Under the pieces are notes generated by a model. The model was given only the letters and a program-made list of their open reading frames with translations. It made no database searches and had not been told where the DNA came from. A stretch of 64,000 nucleotides of DNA from Streptomyces phaeofaciens (GTDB taxonomy: Bacteria; Actinomycetota; Actinomycetes; Streptomycetales; Streptomycetaceae). Shown one piece after another: positions 32,319-39,701 of this stretch. The DNA lies in contig NZ_BMSA01000016.1 in NCBI RefSeq assembly GCF_014648915.1, positions 62,001 through 126,000 on the forward strand. Direction: 5' to 3'. The translations under genes were made by a program, and so were the position numbers. Within the stretch, counting starts at the first letter, position 1. Every line of letters begins with the position of its first letter.

Positions 32319-33995
32319 TCAGGGCCGGGTGGAGGCCGTCGAGCGGCCGCGGAGGCGGGCGATCCTCCTGAGCTTCCTGCCGCCGAGGCGCCGGCCGAGT
32401 CCGCGCAGCCCGCTGCCGACCCGCCGCTTGAGCGTCTTCGGCCTGCGCGTCTTCTTCCGCGCGGTGACGTCCAGGCTGAGGTTGCCGTACGCGGTGTAGT
32501 ACGGCTTGACCGCGAGCCGGCCGCTGCCGCCGCTGGTGGCCGGGGCCAGGTCGGCGGCCTTGCGGGCGCCGAACCGGCGCCGGGTGCTCAGGCCCTGGGT
32601 GCGGACGTCGAGGTACACGTCCCACACGCCGTGGGTCAGCGGGCCGCCGTCCAGGGCGCGGGCGGGGTCGAGGTCGGCGGTGAAGCCGGCCGGTCCGGCG
32701 TCCGGGTCGGCCGTCGGGACGGGGCGGGTGGGCACGCGGACCTCCTGGCCGTCGCCGCGCCGCCGCAGCACCAGCTCGGTGGCCGGCTCCCGGGTCCGCA
32801 CCCGCTCGATGAACCCGTGGCCGGACAGCCGGAGCACCCCGCGCCGCCGGCCGCCCCGCCATTGCACGGCGTCCAGCCGGTCGTCCTGGCGCAGTTCGCC
32901 GGTGATGTCGTAGCAGGAGTCGGGGATGCCGGCCGTCCCGTCACGGAAGTGGGGGTACGTCGCGTAGGCACGCCCCTGGTCCACGACCACCTCGTGCGCG
33001 GGCCGGCGCCGGGCCCGCTCCTCCTTCAGGAACTCGATGACGTCGATCAGCTCCCGGCGCAGTCCGTGGCGCGCGCAGTGGGCGAAGATCCGGTGCGGCG
33101 CGGTCAGCTGCGCGTCGAGTTCCGGGGTGTAGAACCGTTCCACCTCCGCCTTGACGACCGCCATGGCCTCGGTCTGCTCGCTCTCCTCCATCAGCGGGAA
33201 GCGCCAGGAGAAGGAGTCCAGCAGGCCGCCCCGGAAGGTGCGCAGCAGCGCGGCGTCCCGGACCGGTCCGGGTTCGCTGAGGGCGGCGATCGCGGCCATG
33301 ATGCGCCGGGCCACCTCGAACCGTTTTCCCAGGTCGCTGTAGCTGCTGGTGATGTTGCCCTGGTCGGCGCGCTTGACCTTGTAATAGCAGTCCTCGTCGG
33401 CGACCACGGAGATCACCGAGGCCTGGAGATAGGCCTTGGTGACGAAGAGCCGGTCCTCGCCGATGCGAATGTCCTCGTCGAAGCGCAGCCCGCGTTCCAG
33501 CAATAAGGAACGCCGGAAGAGCTTGTGCGGAGTGAGGGCGTTCCAGACGCGGGAGGTGGCCAGGTCGACGACCTCCTGGTTGGACTCGAACATGGAACGG
33601 GGCACTTCGCAGTCCACGCCCACGTACTTGCCCAGCACCACGTCGGAGCCGTTGCGCTCGGCCATGTCGATCATCCGGCGCATGGCGTTCGGGCCGAGGT
33701 AGTCGTCGGCGTCGAGGAAGAAGACGTAGCGCCCCCGCGCCTGGGCGATCGCGACGTTGCGCGGGCCGCTCGGCCCGCCGGAGTTCCGCTGGTGGACGAC
33801 ACGCACGACCGCCGGGTGCGCGGCGGCGAAGCGGTCGAGTTCCTTTCCTGTGCCGTCCGTCGAGCCGTCGTCGACGGCGAGGCATTCGAGTGTGTGGTCG
33901 CCGAGCGACTGCTCGACCACCGACTCCAGACAGCGGGTCAGATACGGCATGGCGTTGTAGGCGCCTATGACGACCGTGACCGTGGGTTCCGACAC
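32319..33995 (-). CDS. GT2 glycosyltransferase with C-terminal beta domain (teichoic-acid-glycosylating type)
   Basis: The protein has 558 aa. The GT-A domain (about 1-230) carries VVIGAYNAMPYLTRCLESVVEQSL, VDDGSTDGTG, and the metal-binding DADD (95-98). After a helical linker come two beta-rich segments (about 340-500) and a very basic tail of about 50 residues, which could bind a membrane or an anionic polymer. The layout resembles enzymes that add sugars to wall teichoic acids, such as TarS, but the acceptor is a guess. The start is the GTG at 33995 after GGGGGG. An AT-rich promoter region precedes it, which stands out in this GC-rich window and may mark strong or regulated expression. Confidence 0.85.
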   Translation of the reverse strand: MSEPTVTVVIGAYNAMPYLTRCLESVVEQSLGDHTLECLAVDDGSTDGTGKELDRFAAAHPAVVRVVHQRNSGGPSGPRNVAIAQARGRYVFFLDADDYLGPNAMRRMIDMAERNGSDVVLGKYVGVDCEVPRSMFESNQEVVDLATSRVWNALTPHKLFRRSLLLERGLRFDEDIRIGEDRLFVTKAYLQASVISVVADEDCYYKVKRADQGNITSSYSDLGKRFEVARRIMAAIAALSEPGPVRDAALLRTFRGGLLDSFSWRFPLMEESEQTEAMAVVKAEVERFYTPELDAQLTAPHRIFAHCARHGLRRELIDVIEFLKEERARRRPAHEVVVDQGRAYATYPHFRDGTAGIPDSCYDITGELRQDDRLDAVQWRGGRRRGVLRLSGHGFIERVRTREPATELVLRRRGDGQEVRVPTRPVPTADPDAGPAGFTADLDPARALDGGPLTHGVWDVYLDVRTQGLSTRRRFGARKAADLAPATSGGSGRLAVKPYYTAYGNLSLDVTARKKTRRPKTLKRRVGSGLRGLGRRLGGRKLRRIARLRGRSTASTRP

Positions 33996-34035
33996 GACAT
34001 TCCCCCCTGGAACCGTTCATGACAGATAGGCCATA

Positions 34036-34064
34036 GATTTACCCTTCGTTTACCGGTTTCGCAA
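34036..34064 (-). promoter_or_regulatory. Probable promoter of the GT2 gene in an AT-rich gap
   Basis: On the minus strand TTGCGA (34064-34059) and TAAATC (34041-34036) are 17 bases apart. The surrounding 33996-34119 region is unusually AT-rich for this window (for example TTTACCCTTCGTTTACC). It is the most canonical promoter-like stretch seen here outside the glycan locus. Confidence 0.5.
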
Positions 34065-34119
34065 AGTTTTCAACTGTTGCCGGTGTGTTAATAGTTGTTT
34101 TCCCGTCAGCCCTTTTGCG

Positions 34120-35007
34120 TCAGCGGGCGGCTGCCGCGCGGGCGGTGTGCGCCAGGATCGCGGCGGCCAGCGGGGCGTGCACCGGCCGGGGCAGGGCGTG
34201 GCCCATGTCCGGGATCTCCACCAGGCGGGCACCCCGGATCACCTGGGCGAGGTGCTGGGCGTGGGGCAGGGGGTAGACCGGCTCGGCGGGGGCCGACACG
34301 ACGAGGGTGGGCACGTCGGTGCGGGCCAGCCGTTCGGTGCGCACCAGGCCGGCCGTGTCGGCGCGGGCGTGCGCGGTGCCGGCGCGATGATGGCCGGTGT
34401 GCTCGACGATCCCGCGCTCCAGGGCGCGGAAGTACGCGGCGTCGAAGGGGATCCGGTCGCCGTTCAGCAGCCGCCAGTGCTCGACCCGGCGGTCCAGTTC
34501 GGCCTCGGGGCCGATGTCGTCCGGTTCCGGTCGGGACCACAGCTCCAGCAGCCGGGGGTCGGGGCCCGGCAGGTCCTCGACGGGGACGGCCGTACCGTCC
34601 GGCCGCAGCCAGGGGGTTGCGCTCAGCGCCCCGGTGCCGATCAGCGTCGCACTGCGCAGCCGTTCGGGACGGTCGGCGACGAGGAGCTGGGCGAGCGTCC
34701 CGCCCATCGACATGCCGACCACATGCGCGCGTTCGGCCCCGAAGGCGTCCAGGACGGCGACGGCGTCCTCGGCGAGCGCGGCGAGGGGGTACGGCCGCTC
34801 GTCGTACGCCCAGGTGGAGCGGCCGGTGTCGCGGTGGTCGTAGCGGATGACGCGGTGGCGGGTGGCGAGCAGGTCGGTGAACTCCTCCGGCCAGCCGAGG
34901 CCGGAGGCCTGCGCACCCATGATCAGCAGCAGCGGGGGCGCGTCGGCGGGGCCGCGCTCCTCGGCCCAGAGACGGATGCCGGGGGCGGCGTCGACGGTGC
35001 GGTCCAA
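34120..35007 (-). CDS. Alpha/beta-hydrolase
   Basis: This serine hydrolase has 295 aa. The nucleophile elbow is VVGMSMGGTLAQ, the oxyanion region is LLIMGAQASGLGWP, and the terminal His is in MGHALPRP, preceded by VVSAPAEPVYPL for the acid residue. The fold resembles the family that includes methylesterases such as RdmC and TAP-type hydrolases; the substrate is unknown. No ATG or GTG fits. The best start is TTG at 35007 (LDRTVDAAPGIRLWAEERG), with GGAGGA four bases upstream. The frame runs back to 35484 through repetitive intergenic DNA and is not coding there. Confidence 0.82.
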   Translation of the reverse strand: MDRTVDAAPGIRLWAEERGPADAPPLLLIMGAQASGLGWPEEFTDLLATRHRVIRYDHRDTGRSTWAYDERPYPLAALAEDAVAVLDAFGAERAHVVGMSMGGTLAQLLVADRPERLRSATLIGTGALSATPWLRPDGTAVPVEDLPGPDPRLLELWSRPEPDDIGPEAELDRRVEHWRLLNGDRIPFDAAYFRALERGIVEHTGHHRAGTAHARADTAGLVRTERLARTDVPTLVVSAPAEPVYPLPHAQHLAQVIRGARLVEIPDMGHALPRPVHAPLAAAILAHTARAAAAR

Positions 35008-35144
35008 GGTTCCTCCGGAGGGGATCGGGCGAGCGAAGAGCCCAACGAGACGAGGCGAAGCGCGATACGAGACGAGGCACCAGGCGAGACCAGGCCAGGC
35101 GATACGAGACGAGACGTACCGTATCGCAATCCCCCGAAAAGAAA

Positions 35145-35167
35145 GACCCCGAACGAGGTCCGGGGTC
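35145..35167. terminator. Short hairpin in the gabT-hydrolase gap
   Basis: GACCCCG (35145-35151) pairs with CGGGGTC (35161-35167) around nine bases. A run of A bases (GAAAAGAAA) lies to its left. Read on the minus strand this is a hairpin followed by a T-rich tract, the nearest thing to a classical intrinsic terminator in the window. Confidence 0.5.
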
Positions 35168-35210
35168 GCCTTCCGTGGTCCGTACCGGAGAAGGAGGAAG
35201 TGAAGGAGGT

Positions 35211-35250
35211 CGGCCACCCCGGAACAGGGGGGGTGGTTCCGGGGTGGCCG
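35211..35250. terminator. 15-bp hairpin in the gabT-hydrolase gap
   Basis: CGGCCACCCCGGAAC (35211-35225) pairs perfectly with GTTCCGGGGTGGCCG (35236-35250) around a ten-base G-rich loop. It is one of the longest perfect stems here. It lies about 300 bases past the gabT stop, too far for a simple terminator, so it may belong to an unrecognised transcript. Confidence 0.6.
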
Positions 35251-35388
35251 TCCGGATCGGGACGCAGGCCGCCCCGGGGGGTTTGGGGCGGGCCGCCGTC
35301 CGATCGGTGTGGAGATCCGAAGCCGGAGGCTCCGGTTGTGTGCGCGAGGGCACGACCAGGTCGAAGCTGGGGAGGCCCCAACCTGGCT

Positions 35389-35412
35389 CCGCCCGCAGTC
35401 CCCTGCGGGCGG
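35389..35412 (-). terminator. 10-bp hairpin downstream of gabT
   Basis: CCGCCCGCAG (35389-35398) pairs perfectly with CTGCGGGCGG (35403-35412) around the tetraloop TCCC. It lies about 135 bases past the gabT stop and is the nearest strong candidate for its terminator. Confidence 0.55.
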
Positions 35413-35547
35413 GGTGTATCTCTCATCTGGGTAGAACGTACGGCAGAGGCAGGCGGTGCGACAGTCGCTATCCCGTCCCGCCATCCACCCCGCACACCTT
35501 CTTCACACCGTCTGCCGTCCATGGGAACCGGCTGTGCGGGGCCCCGC

Positions 35548-36882
35548 TCAGATGCGGGCGAAAGCCTGCTCGATGATGTCGAGACCCTCGTTCAGCAGGT
35601 CGTCGCCGATGACCAGCGGCGGCAGGAAACGCAGCACGTTGCCGTAGGTGCCACAGGTCAGGACCAGCAGGCCCTCCTGGTGGCAGGCCTTGGCGAGCGC
35701 GGCGGTCGCCTCCGGGTTCGGCTCCTTGGTCGTCCGGTCCTTGACGAGCTCGACGGCGATCATCGCGCCGCGGCCGCGGACGTCACCGATGACGTCGAAC
35801 TTCTCGGCCATGGCGGTGAGGCGGGCCTTCATGATCGCCTCGATGTTCTTCGCCTTGGCGTTGAGGTCCAGCGCCTTCATCGTCTCGATCGAGCCGAGCG
35901 CGCCCGCGCAGGCGACCGGGTTGCCGCCGTAGGTGCCGCCCAGGCCACCGGCGTGCGCGGCGTCCATGATCTCGGCGCGGCCGGTCACGGCGGCGAGCGG
36001 CAGGCCGCCCGCGATGCCCTTGGCGGTGGTGATCAGGTCCGGGACGATGCCCTCGTCCTCGCAGGCGAACCACTGGCCGGTGCGGCAGAAGCCCGACTGG
36101 ATCTCGTCGGCGACGAAGACGATGCCGTGGTCGGCGGCGAACTGGCGGACGGCCGGGAGGAAGCCCTTGGCCGGCTCGATGAAGCCGCCCTCGCCGAGCA
36201 CCGGCTCGATGATGATCGCGGCGACGTTCTCCGCACCGATCTGCTTGTTGATCATGTCGATGGCCTGGGCGGACGCCTCGGCACCGGCGTTCTCCGGGCC
36301 GGTCAGCCAGCGGTAGCCGTAGGCGACCGGGACGCGGTAGACCTCGGGCGCGAACGGACCGAAGCCGTGCTTGTACGGCATGTTCTTCGCCGTCAGGGCC
36401 ATCGTCAGGTTGGTCCGGCCGTGGTAGCCGTGATCGAAGACCACGACCGCCTGGCGCTTGGTGTAAGCGCGGGCGATCTTCACCGCGTTCTCGACGGCCT
36501 CGGCGCCGGAGTTGAACAGCGCGGACTTCTTGGCGTGGTCGCCCGGGGTCAGCTCGGCAAGGGCCTCGGCGACCTCCACGTAGCCCTCGTACGGGGTGAC
36601 CATGAAACAGGTGTGGGTGAAGTCGGCGAGCTGCGCGGAGGCCCGGCGTACGACGGCCTCGGCGGAGGCGCCGACCGAGGTCACGGCGATGCCGGAGCCG
36701 AAGTCGATCAGGCGGTTGCCGTCGACGTCCTCGAGGATGCCGCCGTCCGCGCGCGCGGTGAACACCGGCAGCACGGAGCCCACGCCCTGCGCGACCGCGG
36801 CGAGGCGGCGGGCCTGAAGCTCCTGCGACTTCGGGCCGGGGATGGCGGTGACGATCCGGCGCTCCTGCGGAAGGGCGGTCAT
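35548..36882 (-). CDS. gabT: 4-aminobutyrate aminotransferase (GABA transaminase)
   Basis: This PLP enzyme (444 aa) moves the amino group of GABA to 2-oxoglutarate, giving succinate semialdehyde. It is a class III aminotransferase: SGAEAVENAVKIARAYT in the cofactor domain, FDHGYHGRTNLTMALT, VADEIQSGFCRTG, and PLP-binding K288 in TTAKGIAGG. The ATG at 36882 has AGGAG upstream; the frame beyond it overlaps the divergent ATPase gene and is not coding. GABA is the expected product of the polyamine pathway encoded at 42181-49347, so this gene fits as the next step even though it is 5 kb away. No succinate-semialdehyde dehydrogenase is obvious next to it. Confidence 0.93.
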   Translation of the reverse strand: MTALPQERRIVTAIPGPKSQELQARRLAAVAQGVGSVLPVFTARADGGILEDVDGNRLIDFGSGIAVTSVGASAEAVVRRASAQLADFTHTCFMVTPYEGYVEVAEALAELTPGDHAKKSALFNSGAEAVENAVKIARAYTKRQAVVVFDHGYHGRTNLTMALTAKNMPYKHGFGPFAPEVYRVPVAYGYRWLTGPENAGAEASAQAIDMINKQIGAENVAAIIIEPVLGEGGFIEPAKGFLPAVRQFAADHGIVFVADEIQSGFCRTGQWFACEDEGIVPDLITTAKGIAGGLPLAAVTGRAEIMDAAHAGGLGGTYGGNPVACAGALGSIETMKALDLNAKAKNIEAIMKARLTAMAEKFDVIGDVRGRGAMIAVELVKDRTTKEPNPEATAALAKACHQEGLLVLTCGTYGNVLRFLPPLVIGDDLLNEGLDIIEQAFARI

Positions 36883-37139
36883 GAGGGGCTCCTGGAGGTT
36901 CTGGGGGTGTCCCGCGGTTCTGCGGACGCTTTCCTTCTTTTCTCGCAGGCTAGGACGGGTCATGGGGGGTCGGCATGCTCCATGTGGGCGGTGTCGGCGA
37001 GACGGCTTGTCCGCCGTGGACATAGAGGCAAGAGGGAACATCGGTGCGGTACCGGCCGCGTAAGCGGTGAACTCCCCTTGTGGGCGCGTTAGATTGACCG
37101 CTGACGGTGGACGGAACGGCTGGTCAGGGGGCAAGGGCG

Positions 37140-39521
37140 ATGGACAGCGACGGGACGCGGGACGCGCGGGGTACGCATGCGAATCCTGTGCCGCGCCCGG
37201 CGGGGCCGCCGCGGATGCCCGCGGTGCCGCCCCGGCCGCCCGGCGCGCCGGGCGCCGCGCCCCCGGCACCCCCGGTCCCGTCCTCCGTCGCCGAGTGGCT
37301 GAACGAGGAGCGCCCGGCCGCCGGGCCGGGCATCTGGCGGTTCGCCTACCGGCTGCCGAAGGCCGCGCGCGCGGCGGAACGGCTGGCGCCGGTCACCGTG
37401 ATCGGCATGCTGGTCCCGCTGGTGGTGGCGCTGGTGCTGTGGTCGCTGTGGCGGCAGGGCAGCCTGCCGTACCAGTTCACGCTGCTGCGCCTGTTCACCC
37501 CGGGCGACTGGTGGTGGGGCGGCACGATCGCCTCCCCGAAGACCATGGAGGGCGCCGAGGCCCGGGTGGTCTACGACGGTGCCTTCTTCGCCGTCCTGGC
37601 CCTGTCCATGGGCCGGCTGGGCAGCTGGCCGGAGGTCGTACGGCACTTCGTGGGCCGCCGCCCGCAGCCGTCCCGGGCGCTGCTCGCCCTGGTGTGCGCC
37701 CTGTCCGCGCTGAGCCTGGTGTTCCCCAGCGCGTTCCCGGGCGTGGGCTGGGACGCGCTGCCGGTCGTCGACCCGCTCTTCTCGCTGATCGTCCTGCTCT
37801 CCGGCGGCTACGAGCTGTTCGCCTCCGCCCTGTTCACCGACGCGCTGTACACGGTCATGACCCTGCTGATCGTGTGGCCGTTCGCCAAGGTCGGCGGCTG
37901 GTGGCCGTACGCGAAGGAACGGCTCGCCGCCCGGCGCGCGGGCGACGGGGCCGCCCCGCCGGCCACCGTCGAGCGGCCGCGCGCCCAGTGGCCCGAGCTG
38001 CGGGACGCCGGGCAGCACGAGGCGGCCGAGCTGCTGACCGCCGAGGTGGCCGCCGGGCGGATGAACGACGTGGACTGCGCGCGGGTGCGGCGGTCCTGGA
38101 CGGCGGGCCTGCCCGAGTTCCGCGAGACGGTGCTGCGTACGGCCGGGGCGGCCTGGGCCCACCCCTCGGGCGCCCGCGACCTGCCCCGGCGCGGCGCGCG
38201 CCACGACCTGCTCACCGGGCAGGTGCGCGTCGGCCGCTGGGTGGCCGCCGAGCGCACCCCGCTGCGGTACCACGACGCGGGCGCCGCGCTCGGCCCGGAG
38301 GTCCTCGGCACCTCACTGCTCGCCGTCGGCCCGTCCGGCTCCGGCAAGACCCGCTCCCTGGTGGAACCGCTGACCGAGGCCCTGGCCCTCCAGGCACTCA
38401 CCGGGAGCTGCGCGGTCGTCGCGGTCTCCTCTCCCGGCGGCGGCCCGCTCGGCTCCGACTCCGCGTTCGACGTGATCGTGCGGATCGGCGACCCGTCGTC
38501 CGTGCACGACCTGGACCCCTACGCGGAGTCCGACGACCCCGACGAGGCCGCCGCGATCCTCGCCGAGGCGCTGGTCGGCGACCTCGACACGGTGAACGGC
38601 CAGAGCGCCGCCACCGCGCTCGCCCAGCTGCTGGGCCCCTACCGGGCCGCGCACGGCCGCTTCCCCGGCCTGCCCGAGCTGCGCGAACTCCTGGAGGGCG
38701 AGCCGGGCGCGCTGGCCGCCCTGCGGGAGGCCGTGGCCGGCGACGACGTGATGCGCCGCGAGGTGGAGGCGCGCGCCCGGCAGACGGGCACCCCGGGGGA
38801 CCCGGGCCGCGCCCTCGCCGACCGGCTGGCCCTGCTGAACCGGCCGGTGTTCGCCGGGTTCTTCGGCGGCGGTGGCGAGACGCACCGGGCGTTCTCGCTG
38901 CGCGCCGTCGCCCACCACCCGCTGCGGGTCCGCGTCGACCTGCCCGAACGCGGCCACGAGGAGGCCGGCCGGCTGATCACCCGGCTGGTCCTGGCCCAGT
39001 TCCACACCGTCGTCCGGGAGAGCCGGCGCACCCACTTCGCCTGCCTGGTCCTGGACGACGCCACGGGGGCGGTCACCGCCGAGTCGGTGCGCCGGATCCA
39101 GCGGCTGCGCTCGCAGAACGCGGGCGTGGTGCTCACCCTGCGTACGGTCGGCGACGTCCCGGAGGCCCTGCACGGGCCGCTGTACGGAGCGGTGGGCTGC
39201 CGGATGGCGTTCTGCGGGATCACCACCTGGGACGGCAGCCGGTTCGCGCAGACCTGGGGAACCGAGTGGGTGGAGACCACGGAGGTCGCCAAGCACACCG
39301 TCTTCGCCGACCAGCCGATGACCCGGGCCATCCACGCCCTGCGCAAGCTCGTCACCGGCAAGGCCGTGACCACGGACGCGGTGACCGTGCGCCAGGTCGA
39401 GCGGGAACGCTGGTCGGCCTCCCGGCTGGCGCACGAGGTGCCGCCGGGGCACGCGGTGCTGTCCCTGACGACCGTGCGGGGCGAGCACGCGCCGCCGCTG
39501 CTGGTGGACCTGCGGGGCTGA
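37140..39521 (+). CDS. Membrane-anchored P-loop ATPase, distantly VirD4/TraD-like, function unknown
   Basis: The protein has 793 aa. A Pro-rich cytoplasmic N-terminus (about 1-50) is followed by several transmembrane segments (about 85-270, for example VIGMLVPLVVALVLWSLW and LLALVCALSALSLVF). The large C-terminal domain has Walker A GPSGSGKTRS near residue 400 and a Walker B-like FACLVLDDATG near 640. Order and spacing recall coupling-protein ATPases of type IV secretion and conjugation, but no partner genes are present. I use the ATG at 37140 with AGGGGGC upstream; a GTG at 37107 is possible. A weak promoter-like GTGAAC-N17-TAGATT precedes it at 37067. It stands between gabT and the PucR gene with no evident link to either. 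Confidence 0.75.
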   Translation: MDSDGTRDARGTHANPVPRPAGPPRMPAVPPRPPGAPGAAPPAPPVPSSVAEWLNEERPAAGPGIWRFAYRLPKAARAAERLAPVTVIGMLVPLVVALVLWSLWRQGSLPYQFTLLRLFTPGDWWWGGTIASPKTMEGAEARVVYDGAFFAVLALSMGRLGSWPEVVRHFVGRRPQPSRALLALVCALSALSLVFPSAFPGVGWDALPVVDPLFSLIVLLSGGYELFASALFTDALYTVMTLLIVWPFAKVGGWWPYAKERLAARRAGDGAAPPATVERPRAQWPELRDAGQHEAAELLTAEVAAGRMNDVDCARVRRSWTAGLPEFRETVLRTAGAAWAHPSGARDLPRRGARHDLLTGQVRVGRWVAAERTPLRYHDAGAALGPEVLGTSLLAVGPSGSGKTRSLVEPLTEALALQALTGSCAVVAVSSPGGGPLGSDSAFDVIVRIGDPSSVHDLDPYAESDDPDEAAAILAEALVGDLDTVNGQSAATALAQLLGPYRAAHGRFPGLPELRELLEGEPGALAALREAVAGDDVMRREVEARARQTGTPGDPGRALADRLALLNRPVFAGFFGGGGETHRAFSLRAVAHHPLRVRVDLPERGHEEAGRLITRLVLAQFHTVVRESRRTHFACLVLDDATGAVTAESVRRIQRLRSQNAGVVLTLRTVGDVPEALHGPLYGAVGCRMAFCGITTWDGSRFAQTWGTEWVETTEVAKHTVFADQPMTRAIHALRKLVTGKAVTTDAVTVRQVERERWSASRLAHEVPPGHAVLSLTTVRGEHAPPLLVDLRG

Positions 39522-39600
39522 AGCGGGGGCCGGGGATCTCTCCGGTGAGGCAGAATCGGCAGAGGCCCTTCGTACGAAGCGGCCAACGAATCACCCCGTA

Positions 39601-39649
39601 CGGACCGGCCGAGGGATCATCCCTCACGGACCGGCCGGGGGATCATCCC
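39601..39649. repeat. Two tandem 23-bp repeats, each with a GGGATnATCCC palindrome, before the PucR gene
   Basis: The unit CGGACCGGCC-rGGGATCATCCC occurs at 39601-39623 and 39627-39649, period 26 bases, with one mismatch. Each unit contains the palindrome GGGATCATCCC (39613-39623 and 39639-39649). They lie 53-101 bases before the PucR start. A 12-bp palindrome CTTCGTACGAAG is also present at 39568-39579. The arrangement suggests paired regulator-binding sites, plausibly for the PucR protein itself. Confidence 0.6.
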
Positions 39650-39701
39650 GCCGCCGCTCCCTCCACCTCCGCCCCGCCGCCCCTCCCTCCCTGAAGGCCT
39701 C

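Larger units (their letters stand above)
35008..35547. other. 540-base gap with hairpins and a direct repeat, no gene
   Basis: This stretch separates gabT (ends 35548) from the hydrolase start (35007). I find no convincing protein, tRNA or known RNA in it. It contains a 15-base direct repeat GCGATACGAGACGAG at 35062 and 35099, and three strong hairpins listed separately. Frames crossing it on both strands have mixed codon use and are probably chance. The density of structure leaves room for a small RNA or a multi-hairpin leader. Confidence 0.6.

Noticed and set aside
35008..35547. tRNA or known structured RNA in the gabT-hydrolase gap
   Set aside because: I looked for a T-loop GGTTCGA-type segment and a matching acceptor stem on both strands and found none. 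Only simple hairpins are present.
37140..39521. A conjugative or integrated element around the VirD4-like ATPase
   Set aside because: No integrase, relaxase, replication or attachment-site repeat lies nearby. Neighbours are ordinary metabolic and regulatory genes.
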